This document shows, in pieces, positions 17,788 through 26,857 of a stretch of DNA of 64,000 bases. Under the pieces are notes generated by a model. That model did not search any database. It saw only the letters and a program-made list of their open reading frames with translations, and had not been told where the DNA came from. The stretch spans positions 1,364,001 through 1,428,000 of the forward strand of contig NZ_JANUSB010000015.1 of assembly GCF_024793895.1 (NCBI RefSeq), given 5' to 3'. The DNA comes from Serratia sp. AKBS12. GTDB taxonomy: Bacteria; Pseudomonadota; Gammaproteobacteria; Enterobacterales; Enterobacteriaceae. Position numbers and translations under genes: made by a program. Positions within the stretch are counted from its first letter, which is position 1, and the number at the start of each line of letters is the position of its first letter.

Positions 17788-18189
17788 ATGTTCTCACTTA
17801 CCCAGCTCGATGTGCCTGGTCACCGACGCCAGTGGATGTTAATGGATATGGTAACCTGCTTGCCTCTTCTCTATCCATTGCGTTACTGCGTTGATCATCT
17901 TGGCTTTCGTTCGTTATCAACCCAGTCAGCATCACTCCAGGCTATCAAGTTTTTCTATGAGTTCTGGTTGCAGAAACACAGTGTGACGTTTTGCCACAGT
18001 TTCAATGTATCCATGCACAATCCACAGATTGCCATTGAAGAAATGACAGCATTTTTTCACTACCTGGAATCTGGACGCTCCACGCCCCCTGGTGTAATAG
18101 CTTTACCTCTGTCAGTTACAGCAAGTCGGACAACCAATGCTTATAAATCGGTTGCTGTTACCGATGCGTTCGAGGCCGCGTACGTTTAG
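17788..18189 (+). pseudogene. N-terminal fragment of an integrase-like (tyrosine recombinase) gene
   Basis: The 133 codons read like the N-terminal core-binding part of a site-specific integrase, with SLQAIKFFYEFWLQKHSVTF near residues 50-70 and IAIEEMTAFFHYLESGR near 88-105. The catalytic domain with the R..H..R..Y tetrad is absent, and the frame ends after a short unrelated-looking tail. If this reading is right, it is the stump of the recombinase that brought in the surrounding accessory DNA. The family call is from memory of sequence style and is tentative. Its last bases overlap the end of the convergent small gene. Confidence 0.45.
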
Positions 18190-18377
18190 ACTGCGTGCAT
18201 ACAATGTAGCAATGTTATATCCTTAGGGTGCCATTCACCGCGCATTGAGTCGACAGCTGCTAGATAGGCAGTAATGGTGTCGTGAAAGACTGACTCACTC
18301 AACTGAGTATAGTCTCCAGCCAGCAACTGCTCATCCCACAGAATACTATCGATCAGAGCCGGTAAATTATTGTACAT
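18186..18377 (-). CDS. Small protein of unknown function (63 residues)
   Basis: This short acidic protein (MYNNLPALIDSILWDEQLLA at its start) has a good ribosome site, GAGGGG, five bases before the ATG, so it may be expressed. I recognise no family. It lies downstream of, and on the same strand as, the KAP NTPase gene, about 130 bases away, and could be transcribed with it. Confidence 0.5.
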   Translation of the reverse strand: MYNNLPALIDSILWDEQLLAGDYTQLSESVFHDTITAYLAAVDSMRGEWHPKDITLLHCMHAV

Positions 18378-18506
18378 ATATCCCCTCTTTCACAAAACGC
18401 CTCATCAGCATGTTGGTCAGCAATTCAGTTCGAATACCATCGGCAAACTACATGCCAGCAAGATACACAATAGTACAGCTCGCTCAGGGGCGGCTATGCG
18501 GTAACT

Positions 18507-20747
18507 TCAGAATGATTTACTGAGAGTGATAGCGCCCCTGATCTCTCCTGTCTGGTTAGAAAATAGTCCTTTTGACTCGATACACTCGAGTCTTCCAAGG
18601 AGTACCTCCTCGCCTCCAAACAGATGAGCTATATCACTTACTTTTAGTGCCAAATAGTGTCCCCTCGAGCTGGATATAATGTGGGATCGCAGACTAAGTA
18701 TTAACGCCAAAAACGCTTCATCATTGGCACAGTGTTGTACGATCCAAGCTTTCAGTGACTCAAGACCTGCAATATCGTGCCAAGCCCAGATAAACCCGCC
18801 CAACGCACGTTCTTCCGGTAGCTGGGATTTTAGTTCACCGTCATTAATAATGCGTTCGCAAAAATGATTACGAACATCGTTCAGCTCTACATCCGTCAGC
18901 ACCCGCTCGTGCTCCGGAACTACCCGGTTCCCGACCAACCCATTCTGCCACAGCAAATCGCGAATGTAGTTTGCTATCCAGACCCAAGATGTACCTTTAA
19001 TTGTCAGCGAAAGCAGAGTTTCCATAGACTTCGGACGGTCAACAATTAGCATCCTTCTTAAAAGTCGATCAGCTACTTTATTTAAATCAAGATCATACCG
19101 GGAAAACCAGCGATTCCTCCGCTGGTAACTCGCGATTATCTGATCCCCCTCACTGAAAAAGAATGTCAGCAAACCAGTACATTCGGCAGCAGTATGTCTG
19201 TTTATCATCGGCCATGTCAGTTGGCTCAGAATATGTTCAAACCAGGTGCGGGAAGATACGCCATTGCTGCTGATTTTCTCTAGTAACTCTTTAGTCAGAG
19301 CAGAATGCATTTCTTGGTTGCCGGCTTTATCGAATAGGTCATCGAAGTAAGCTGGCGGCAGGATATTCTGTGGAGACGAAAAGGCAAAGTAATATCGCCA
19401 GTATGCTCCACTTCCCAGACGACGATTTGCTGTCATTTCAGCCTTTTCATCATCTGGAGTCTGTCCGAACAATGTCAGATTTTCGGCCTTATATCCCGAA
19501 ATACCCGGAATAAAGTAGCGAATTGAGCTAGCTGACTTCGCTTCAGAAGACCTGAATTGTGAAAGACATTCCCCGAGAGTTTGTACTAGCGCCTTTTGCT
19601 CCTCTTCACTGACACTACCGTCCCCGGACTCAACTACGGACCGCTCAGTTAGGTATTCTTCTGTCCAGTTATAAAGTGCGGTATGGGTCGTATGGAGTAG
19701 CAACAGGAAGCACAAATCGGGCAGATAAGTATAGTCACGTATTCCACGGTATCGGAAGGTCAGTCCGTTGAGGGCCAGTTGTACTTCACGGGGCGTTTTC
19801 AGGCTGGCGCCGTAGATATCCGTCACCCTGACCAGGTCGCTTATTATGCCTTCATCCGGAGCCGAATTATTGACGGTTTCGTATAATTGGACAGCACCTG
19901 ACAAAAACTCCCGACGGAGATCGAAAGATTCAGGGCGCGGCAGGCTGAAAGAAATCTGCACGATTTTCTGCAGATATAACTCTCCGTCAGCCACCCCGAG
20001 CCCATTTTTGATGGCCTGGGCCAATACGGCCTTGTCATAGCACAGTAGATAACGGAAGTGCGGAAAATCGGCGACTGATTTAACCAAGCGGATTACTTCG
20101 ACCGCCTGGGCTGGCTCCAGACGATCCAGGTCATCCAGCAACACAATGAAGCTTAGGTTGAGAGCAACAATTTTCTCCGCAATTTCAGTTCGCAACTCTG
20201 CGGTGGTTTTTCTTTTTCCTGTAAGGCTGGCTTCCGATAAGGCTTTCAGCGCCCCGCCTGCATTAGGCATCCCGGGGATTATCGCGGCTATTTCGGCTGC
20301 TGGGGCCAAATGCCGGGCAGTCGCCTGTGTATATCGCAGAATGGTTCCGGCAGTTTCCGTCAGCCCCTTTTTGGCTTTCAGGCGGCGACGCTGTGTAGCG
20401 GAAAGACGTTTTTCTTCTTCACCGGCAATGATAGCGGCTACAGGAATTAGAAGAGATTCAACGGGACTGTTACTAGCCCCATCAAGCCAGGGAGAAATGG
20501 TTAGCACAAACGTATTATTTTCGCGCCCATCTTCCAGTTCTGATCTAAGTAGATTGAGTAAACTGGTTTTTCCTGAACCCCATGCCCCCTCGATACCAAT
20601 AACGGCACTGCCATGCCGTCCAATCCCCCTGACAGAATGGGCCAGTTGTTGTGCAACATGGCGAAAACCATAGCGGTCTTGATCAGGGTGGCTAACCGAC
20701 TTGTCCAAAATCATGGGGTTAGCGGCCTGTTTATCATTCATATTCAT
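18507..20747 (-). CDS. KAP family P-loop NTPase
   Basis: This 746-residue protein has Walker A GAWGSGKTS (residues ~54-62) and Walker B IVLLDDLDRLEP (~201-212), followed by the KAP helix VIRLVKSVADFPHFRYLLCY. KAP NTPases include plasmid-encoded phage-exclusion proteins and QatA of the Qat defence system. Many carry membrane helices between the Walker motifs, but that stretch is not convincingly hydrophobic here, so the protein may be soluble. The large C-terminal half (~350-746) is unfamiliar. It lies in an AT-richer island beside an integrase-like fragment, so horizontal acquisition and a defence role are plausible inferences. No qatB, qatC or qatD partner is present. Confidence 0.85.
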   Translation of the reverse strand: MNMNDKQAANPMILDKSVSHPDQDRYGFRHVAQQLAHSVRGIGRHGSAVIGIEGAWGSGKTSLLNLLRSELEDGRENNTFVLTISPWLDGASNSPVESLLIPVAAIIAGEEEKRLSATQRRRLKAKKGLTETAGTILRYTQATARHLAPAAEIAAIIPGMPNAGGALKALSEASLTGKRKTTAELRTEIAEKIVALNLSFIVLLDDLDRLEPAQAVEVIRLVKSVADFPHFRYLLCYDKAVLAQAIKNGLGVADGELYLQKIVQISFSLPRPESFDLRREFLSGAVQLYETVNNSAPDEGIISDLVRVTDIYGASLKTPREVQLALNGLTFRYRGIRDYTYLPDLCFLLLLHTTHTALYNWTEEYLTERSVVESGDGSVSEEEQKALVQTLGECLSQFRSSEAKSASSIRYFIPGISGYKAENLTLFGQTPDDEKAEMTANRRLGSGAYWRYYFAFSSPQNILPPAYFDDLFDKAGNQEMHSALTKELLEKISSNGVSSRTWFEHILSQLTWPMINRHTAAECTGLLTFFFSEGDQIIASYQRRNRWFSRYDLDLNKVADRLLRRMLIVDRPKSMETLLSLTIKGTSWVWIANYIRDLLWQNGLVGNRVVPEHERVLTDVELNDVRNHFCERIINDGELKSQLPEERALGGFIWAWHDIAGLESLKAWIVQHCANDEAFLALILSLRSHIISSSRGHYLALKVSDIAHLFGGEEVLLGRLECIESKGLFSNQTGEIRGAITLSKSF

Positions 20748-20920
20748 AAATTCCCGTGAAATTTTATAAAATAACTCTCAATGATATTCTTTCTAAGCCC
20801 TGTCAAAGGGAAAAATCAGTCATGAAAATCAGCGGAAATCGCTATTCATCTAAATTATTCTAAAGCTACTAACTCCAGTTTGTTCTTAATCAGTGAGGTG
20901 ATGTTCAGAATAAAGCTGGG

Positions 20921-21120
20921 TTAGGTTAAGTTCAATGTTTTTCCTATAATAGAAACCCCAAAAGACTTATAAAAAATTGTTAGCCTCTCATTTTCTCCAA
21001 CCATAACGCCAAAGATTTTTTCAACACCTAATGAAGCAGCTAACTCAATGGATTTTTTTAAAAGCTCGGTGCCAACACCTAAATTCCTATAGTTTTCAAA
21101 AATAAAAAATATCGGCCAAT
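20921..21120 (-). pseudogene. C-terminal remnant of a GNAT acetyltransferase gene
   Basis: On the minus strand about 65 codons read as the C-terminal part of a GNAT. They include the acetyl-CoA loop NYRNLGVGTELLKKSIELA and the block VMVGENERLTIFYKSFG, ending in a stop at 20921-20923. Immediately upstream in the same frame is a TAA, and no start codon or N-terminal half is present. The base composition is AT-rich, unlike the catabolic genes. Confidence 0.7.
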
Positions 21121-21243
21121 TTTAAATTAGTCCCATCTTATGCGTAAGGAAGAATTTATCGGACAACACCGAGATGGCGTGGCTCAGTTATTCTGCTTAT
21201 AATGTTCGCTCTTGGCACGCAGCGGACATTGTTGACTGAGCTG

Positions 21244-21273
21244 AAGGTCCGCTGTGAGTCAGGAGCGGACCTT
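21244..21273. repeat. Perfect 10-base inverted repeat around an AGCGGAC motif
   Basis: AAGGTCCGCT (21244-21253) and AGCGGACCTT (21264-21273) are exact reverse complements separated by ten bases. A third AGCGGAC copy lies just upstream near 21218. No T-run follows, so it is not a simple terminator. It could be a dispersed intergenic element. Confidence 0.6.
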
Positions 21274-21326
21274 CTAATGCTGTGCTGTACTACGGTCAGT
21301 ACCAGTGTAATAACATCATTGACTTA

Positions 21327-21389
21327 CATAAAATACGGCTTGTCACCATCGGCCCCGGGCTGGTTAACACCGATATTTTACCCAATATG
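21327..21389 (+). pseudogene. Short remnant of a short-chain dehydrogenase (SDR) gene
   Basis: Twenty-one codons read HKIRLVTIGPGLVNTDILPN, which is the conserved PG motif region that follows the YxxxK helix in SDR enzymes. The SDR frame has no valid neighbours on either side. It abuts the end of the convergent hydrolase gene. I regard it as debris from a rearrangement. Confidence 0.45.
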
Positions 21390-21391
21390 TT

Positions 21392-22315
21392 TCATTGCAG
21401 CGTTTCTTCAAAGAACGGGGCTAATACAGAAATCGCTTCAGCGACATATGCTTTACCGTCATACATATCCATATGGTTAGCACCTTCAACAATGTGGTAC
21501 CGCTTGTCCTGGCTTGAGGCGCGATCGAACAAATCGTCGCTCATCCATTTACTGCCTGCCTCGCTTCCTGCCACAATCTGAACCGGCTGGGTCAGGTACA
21601 CTTCCGCCATGTGATAAGCATCATAGATAATGATCTGGTTGAGGCTTCTCAGCGTGGCGTATCCGGGCGCTGTCGCATACTGCGCGCGCGGGGTGTGGTA
21701 ATACTCCCACGCCTGACGCAGCTCCTCGTTCGGCGCATCAGACTCCTTCATGGGGGCCAGCGGCATGGTGGCATACTCACCGCTGCTGATATCACCGGTA
21801 CGGGCACTGGAACCTGCTTCAACATACGGCAGTGCATCAATAGACTTCACATTGTTTTCCCAGCCATTACGGAACATTGAACCGATATTAACGGCGCTGA
21901 CCGTTCCGATGGCCTTGATGCGACGATCCTGAATCGCGGCATTGGCGGTATAGCCTGCACCGGCGCAAATTCCCATCGCACCAATTCGCGCGGTGTCGAC
22001 ATAAGGCAGTGTGGTCAGGTAATCAATCACCGCGCTGACATCTTCAGTACGGATGTACGGGTTTTCCAGCTGGCGTGGTTCGCCGCCACTTTCGCCCTGA
22101 TAAGACGCATCATAAGCTACGGTCACAAACCCTTTTTCTGCCAACTTTTCGGCATATGTTCCGGCGGTTTGTTCCTTAACTCCGCCCCCTGGATGAGAAA
22201 CCACAATAGCCGGGTAATTGCAGCTTTTATCAAATGCGGGTGGGAAATAAAGTACAGCGGACAAAGAAATTGACGTGATATTGCTGTTTGTGAAGCTGAT
22301 TTTCTGGTTCATCAT
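21392..22315 (-). CDS. Alpha/beta hydrolase, YcjY/dienelactone hydrolase-like
   Basis: This 307-residue cytoplasmic hydrolase resembles E. coli YcjY. An oxyanion-region HPGGG lies near residue 42. The nucleophile elbow is GICAGAGY (near 122), with Cys in place of Ser as in dienelactone hydrolases. The C-terminal EGANHMDMYD supplies the His. GAGGAACCGG upstream fits the chosen start; an earlier Met four codons upstream is less well placed. It is divergent from a LysR gene, with a LysR-type box between them, and is probably its target. The substrate is unknown. Confidence 0.85.
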   Translation of the reverse strand: MMNQKISFTNSNITSISLSAVLYFPPAFDKSCNYPAIVVSHPGGGVKEQTAGTYAEKLAEKGFVTVAYDASYQGESGGEPRQLENPYIRTEDVSAVIDYLTTLPYVDTARIGAMGICAGAGYTANAAIQDRRIKAIGTVSAVNIGSMFRNGWENNVKSIDALPYVEAGSSARTGDISSGEYATMPLAPMKESDAPNEELRQAWEYYHTPRAQYATAPGYATLRSLNQIIIYDAYHMAEVYLTQPVQIVAGSEAGSKWMSDDLFDRASSQDKRYHIVEGANHMDMYDGKAYVAEAISVLAPFFEETLQ

Positions 22316-22384
22316 CCGGTTCCTCATTGGGCTGTTGGTTATCTGTCGTGCTTGATGGGCTAACTATAGCTATTGATTATTAAT

Positions 22385-22430
22385 ATGATTAGACCCAAGA
22401 TTATGATTGGACTTATCATTTAAATGATTA
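22385..22430. promoter_or_regulatory. LysR-type operator region with repeated ATGATT
   Basis: Between the divergent hydrolase and LysR genes, ATGATTAGAC (22385), ATGATTGGAC (22403) and ATGATTA (22424) form direct repeats. ATGAT-N7-ATCAT (22403-22419) is also an interrupted palindrome of the size bound by LysR proteins. The placement fits autoregulation plus activation of the hydrolase gene. Confidence 0.5.
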
Positions 22431-22452
22431 ATTGTTGGGTGGAACCACAGAG

Positions 22453-23352
22453 ATGAAACGCGATGAGATAGCAGATCTGATGGCATTCGTGGCCGTCGCC
22501 GAAGAGCGCAGTTTCACCCGGGCTGCTGCCCGTCTGGGCATGGCCCAGTCAGCGTTAAGTCAGATAGTTCGTCGCACGGAAGAGCGGTTAGGGTTACGGC
22601 TTTTAACGCGAACCACACGCAGCGTGGTACCGACGGAAGCTGGTGAACAACTTTTGTCTGTCCTTGGTCCAATGCTTCACGACATAGACTCGACTCTGAC
22701 CTCATTAGGTGATCTGCGTGACCGCCCCTCAGGTACAATACGCATCACCACAGTTGAACATGCCGCAAAGACCATATTGTTGCCCGCAATGCGCACGCTG
22801 TTGAAATCTCACCCTGACATTAATGTGCAGCTCCTTATCGATTACGGACTGACTGATGTCGTCTCTGAGCGCTTTGATGCCGGAGTTCGCCTGGGGGGGG
22901 AGATGGATAAGGATATGATTGCTGTGCGAATCGGACCTGATATTCCGATGGCGATTGTTGGCGCACCGGATTATTTATCCCGACATGGAGTACCAACATC
23001 TGTAGCACATTTAGTCGATCATAAGGCAATCAATTTGTATCTACCCTCATCGGGTTCCGCAAATCGCTGGAGATTAATACGAGGAGGCCGTGAAGTCAGG
23101 GTCCGCATGGTAGGACAACTTCTTTTAAATACGATAGATCTTATCCTCGATGCTGCTATTGACGGGCATGGCCTCGCGTATCTGCCTTATGACCAGGTTC
23201 AGCAGGCAATTCAAGAAAAAAAACTGACCCGAGTTCTGGAGAAATTTACACCAGACTTACCAGGGTATCATCTGTACTACCCACACCGCCGCCATGCGGG
23301 TTCGGCATTTTCTCTGTTAATTGATGTGCTGAAGTATAATGGGGCTGTCTAA
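22453..23352 (+). CDS. LysR family transcriptional regulator
   Basis: This 299-residue regulator has the LysR N-terminal helix-turn-helix (residues ~4-62, with FTRAAARLGMAQSALSQIVR) and a C-terminal substrate-binding fold. I chose the ATG at MKRDEIADL because a preceding TTG start is weaker and would add only seven residues. It belongs to the group that controls divergent oxidoreductase or hydrolase genes, and here the YcjY-like hydrolase is the likely target. Confidence 0.92.
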   Translation: MKRDEIADLMAFVAVAEERSFTRAAARLGMAQSALSQIVRRTEERLGLRLLTRTTRSVVPTEAGEQLLSVLGPMLHDIDSTLTSLGDLRDRPSGTIRITTVEHAAKTILLPAMRTLLKSHPDINVQLLIDYGLTDVVSERFDAGVRLGGEMDKDMIAVRIGPDIPMAIVGAPDYLSRHGVPTSVAHLVDHKAINLYLPSSGSANRWRLIRGGREVRVRMVGQLLLNTIDLILDAAIDGHGLAYLPYDQVQQAIQEKKLTRVLEKFTPDLPGYHLYYPHRRHAGSAFSLLIDVLKYNGAV

Positions 23353-23548
23353 CATGCGCTGCCGGAAGCCCCAAAAAACATCCCGATATCGCCGGAGATA
23401 ACGGCCTGGGGGGCTCTTAAGGCCAAAATCCATCTGGCGATAGACGGGCATCAGGCTGCCCGCCCTTCTTTACCTGGTGGCGCTCAGCCGCCGAGCTGGT
23501 GATTTTCCATATCGCACCCGGCAAACCAGCCCTGTTTCATAGCAATTT

Positions 23549-24490
23549 TTAGTACACCCAGGGACCCGGAACCCAACGGAAGGCATTACCGTCGACAGCA
23601 ACATGGCAAACGGACGGAAATGAGAGGTGGGTTGCCACCAGAGATTCCCGATTGGCGGCCAGTTCCTGCAAAAGTTGAACCCTCACCCGCGCTGCCTCTT
23701 CAGGATAGTGGTCGAAGCCGTTATACCAGTCAGGATGATCGAAGCCGACCGGGAACACCGCGTCGCCAGCAAAGGTCAAGCGGTCGCCTCGTGAGGCCAG
23801 ACGCACCACGCTGTGCCCTGGCGTATGGCCTCCAATGCGCGTTACCAGAACGCCCGGCGCTACCTCATAGCGATCCTCAAAGGTATGCAGCTGGTTACGG
23901 TATTCCTGCAAGAAGCGCGAGGCGGTTTGCCGAAGCGCATCCGGAAAGCCCGGAGGCATCGAAACCTGAGAAAAATCGGGTGACTCCCAGAATTTAACTT
24001 CAGCGTCTGCCACGTGAATACGCAGGTCTGGGCGCAAACGAGCCTTCACGCCGTCGATGAGCAGCCCCCCGATATGATCCATATGCAGATGAGTGATCAC
24101 TACATCAGTGACAGAGGCAAGATCGATCCCGGCGGCTTCAAGCCGCTGGACCGTCTGTCCGGCGCGTGGCAAATCAGGAAAGGCCGCCCCCATGCCGGCA
24201 TCGATCAGAAGGGTTTGCTGGCCACTTTTCACCACAATCACATTCAGCGCCCACTCCAGTTCATCGGACGGTAGAAACTTATCCTCAAACCAGGCTGTTC
24301 TGATGGCCGGATCGGCATTATGACCGAGCATCTGCCCCGGCAGCGACAGCACCCCATCGCTGACGACGATGACATCAATATCACCAATCTTCAGAGGGTA
24401 ACGCGACGGGACGAATTCGGGCGCAGGTTCAGCGGCCTGTGCGCGATAATCGGGACTCATTGGAGCAACAGCGGATTTAGACGATTCCAT
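23549..24490 (-). CDS. MBL-fold metallo-hydrolase
   Basis: This 313-residue metallo-beta-lactamase-fold hydrolase has the zinc motif THLHMDHIGG near residue 131, a later GGHTPGHS near 222 and FAGDAVFP near 241. The extended N terminus (residues 1-25) is polar, with no obvious signal. Its length and layout resemble AHL-lactonase/AttM-like and related hydrolases, but substrate cannot be inferred. GGAG six bases before the ATG supports the start. It is divergent from an AraC regulator 84 bases away, the probable controller. Its 3' end faces the LysR gene across 196 bases that hold no recognised gene. Confidence 0.87.
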   Translation of the reverse strand: MESSKSAVAPMSPDYRAQAAEPAPEFVPSRYPLKIGDIDVIVVSDGVLSLPGQMLGHNADPAIRTAWFEDKFLPSDELEWALNVIVVKSGQQTLLIDAGMGAAFPDLPRAGQTVQRLEAAGIDLASVTDVVITHLHMDHIGGLLIDGVKARLRPDLRIHVADAEVKFWESPDFSQVSMPPGFPDALRQTASRFLQEYRNQLHTFEDRYEVAPGVLVTRIGGHTPGHSVVRLASRGDRLTFAGDAVFPVGFDHPDWYNGFDHYPEEAARVRVQLLQELAANRESLVATHLSFPSVCHVAVDGNAFRWVPGPWVY

Positions 24491-24574
24491 AATATCTCCG
24501 GAAAATAGTTATATAGCCGTATAAAAATTCACCTATACTCTGAAAACCTTCTGTTTCGGCATGCGAAAATTGTC

Positions 24575-25474
24575 ATGAAAAATGATGAAATTACACTTAA
24601 CGATACCGTCAAGGAGATGACCAGAGTCCTGAAAAACCAGCCACAATTAAGCGTTCAAAGCAGCAATCTCATATCCGGATGCTGTTATCGTTGGCCGCAT
24701 GGGCCACTGCATGAAACCATTGCCCCGATGGATCAACACGTCGTTATCGCCCATTTCGGAAATATGCAACGCGTTGAACGAAGAACGGGAACGCAGGTTG
24801 TTAAAGAGACCATCAGAGAAGGCACAATCTCGACCATTCCCCTCGGCAGCACTTCTCGCTGGGATATGGCGGGCACCGTTGATGTTATTCATTTTTATAT
24901 CCCTGACCAGACGTTTGACGCGCTGTTATTGCAGGCCGAAGCGCCTCCTGGAGAACTCCTGCTGCGCACGGCGCATCATGATAAAACCACGGCCAAAATC
25001 ATTTCAGCCATCAACGAAACCCTTGCTGATAACAACCGGATAGGTCAGTTACTTTGCGAACACCTAATGCTGGCGCTGATACTTCAACTGATGCAAAACC
25101 ACTCATCTGCCACTAAGTCTGTTCGGCAGTCGAACACTGTTTTGTCTGCACGCGCGCTGAAAAACTCACTGGAAATCCTCGACAGCCGCCCCGTCGGGGA
25201 AGTCACTATTCAGGCTTTGGCGGCAGAGCTGGGTATTTCATCCGCCCATTTTTGCCGCGCATTTAAAAACAGTACCGGCCTGACGCCCTACGGCTGGCTC
25301 AAACAACGTGTAATGGAACGTGCGTTTTTACAGTTACAATCCTCTGACAAACAGGTGGCTGAAATTGCGTTTGACAGCGGTTACGGTTCGCAAAATGCGT
25401 TTACCAGCGCCTTCAGAAAAATGACGGGGTTAACCCCCAGCCAGTGGCGTAAAAAACACAGCGTCACAAAATAG
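24575..25474 (+). CDS. AraC family transcriptional regulator
   Basis: This 299-residue protein ends in the double helix-turn-helix of the AraC family (residues ~205-297). The first helix is in IQALAAELGISSAHFCRAFK and the second in VAEIAFDSGYGSQNAFTSAF. The N-terminal half is a cupin-like sensing domain without a specific motif. It is transcribed away from the MBL hydrolase gene and probably activates it. Confidence 0.92.
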   Translation: MKNDEITLNDTVKEMTRVLKNQPQLSVQSSNLISGCCYRWPHGPLHETIAPMDQHVVIAHFGNMQRVERRTGTQVVKETIREGTISTIPLGSTSRWDMAGTVDVIHFYIPDQTFDALLLQAEAPPGELLLRTAHHDKTTAKIISAINETLADNNRIGQLLCEHLMLALILQLMQNHSSATKSVRQSNTVLSARALKNSLEILDSRPVGEVTIQALAAELGISSAHFCRAFKNSTGLTPYGWLKQRVMERAFLQLQSSDKQVAEIAFDSGYGSQNAFTSAFRKMTGLTPSQWRKKHSVTK

Positions 25475-25509
25475 CGGCCCGCGATGCGCTACACCGCAGG
25501 CGTTGAGCG

Positions 25510-26715
25510 TTACGGCACGATGATATAGTCGGGGTTGGCGACCGCGAACATTTTATCCCGATCGGGTTCCGGTGGGTAAATCCACAGGGTATTGATTTCC
25601 TGCTTGATTTTTTTTGCTTCAGCCCCCTGATACATCACCTGATGATCCCAGCCTTCGGTATAAACGGCTCCCCATTTGCCAAGATCGAGGCAGGTAACGT
25701 ACTTAGGCTGGCTGTATGGGTGCAGCGGCAGCCCCAGCAGCTCAGCCGCGGCGTTGTGCCCGGCCACGCGGCCCAGGCTCATGGCATGCTGGCAGGACAT
25801 GACATTGTAATTGCCATCGTTGTCAGTCGGCACTTTTACCGTATCGCCGGTCACATAAATACCGTTGGCTTCAGGCGCCCGTAAGCAGGAATCTCCGATT
25901 ACCCGCCCCAGCGAATCGTGTTCACCGGGAATGAAACGGGTTAATGGATTGGCGCGCATACCGGCGGTCCAAATGACGGTTTTGCTGGGAATAAACTCGC
26001 CGTCAGAAAGCGTGACGCCACCAGCTTCAATAGCAGAGACCCTCACGCCGGTACGCACCGAGATCCCACTGCTGGCCAACGCCTGATTGATAATTTCGCA
26101 GGCCTTTTCTCCCATTGCCTGGCCAATTCTGGCCGCATTATCAACGATAATGACCTGCGGTTTACATTCTGCGCCGAACAGTGACTTCAGCCGTTCCGGC
26201 ATTTCCGTCACCGTCTCCAGCCCCGTTAACCCTCCCCCGGCAACCACAACGGTATTCCTCGCCGTCGAATCTGGTTCTTTGGCGAGATCCTGTAAATGTT
26301 GCTCAAGCTCCCGGGCTTTTTCCAACGAGCTGACATCAAAACTGTATTCTTTTAATCCCTGAAGATCAGGATGGAAGACCTGACTTCCCGCAGCCAGCAC
26401 AAAGCTGTCAAAATTGACCTGCGCCTCTTCATCAGGCTTTTTGACCGTTATTGTTTTATTTTGAGGATCAATATCAATAACGCGCCCCCGTATATATTTC
26501 ACATTCGCTGCCTGAAGCACTTCCAGAATAGAAGGATCCATACTTTCAAGGATCGCCTCATACAGTCTCGGGCGTATTGTTAATTTCGGCTCAGGTGACA
26601 CAAGGAATATATCAACCTGATCATCAGCTTTTTTCAAATGCACCAGTCTGGCCGCAGAGATTGCTGCCCACATACCTGCAAAACCAGCCCCAGCAACAAT
26701 AATACGTTTGTTCAT
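25510..26715 (-). CDS. NAD(P)/FAD-dependent oxidoreductase, type II NADH dehydrogenase-like
   Basis: This 401-residue flavoprotein has two dinucleotide folds: FAD site VAGAGFAGMWAAISAARL (residues ~5-22) and NAD(P) site VVVAGGGLTGLETV near 155. A C-terminal YVTGDTVKVP FAD contact lies near 290. It resembles NDH-2-type and disulfide-reductase-fold oxidoreductases that pass electrons to a quinone or small acceptor. I chose the start at MNKRIIVAG; an upstream in-frame ATG would add 16 residues with no family match. It lies 142 bases downstream of the SDR gene on the same strand and may share its MerR-controlled transcript. Confidence 0.85.
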   Translation of the reverse strand: MNKRIIVAGAGFAGMWAAISAARLVHLKKADDQVDIFLVSPEPKLTIRPRLYEAILESMDPSILEVLQAANVKYIRGRVIDIDPQNKTITVKKPDEEAQVNFDSFVLAAGSQVFHPDLQGLKEYSFDVSSLEKARELEQHLQDLAKEPDSTARNTVVVAGGGLTGLETVTEMPERLKSLFGAECKPQVIIVDNAARIGQAMGEKACEIINQALASSGISVRTGVRVSAIEAGGVTLSDGEFIPSKTVIWTAGMRANPLTRFIPGEHDSLGRVIGDSCLRAPEANGIYVTGDTVKVPTDNDGNYNVMSCQHAMSLGRVAGHNAAAELLGLPLHPYSQPKYVTCLDLGKWGAVYTEGWDHQVMYQGAEAKKIKQEINTLWIYPPEPDRDKMFAVANPDYIIVP

Positions 26716-26857
26716 ATAGATACCTGTGATAGACATCGGATAATGTTCTGTGCAACACCGCAATAAACATAGAGGAATACCGCAGTTAAGGCTTCATCAA
26801 AATTGACAGGATTTAATCGATTTTGATTTTATTTTCGTCTGTGGAGTAAATATCCTT

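Noticed and set aside
23353-23548. Region between the LysR and MBL genes considered as a gene remnant
   Set aside because: Short frames on both strands lack recognisable motifs; only 196 bases between convergent genes.
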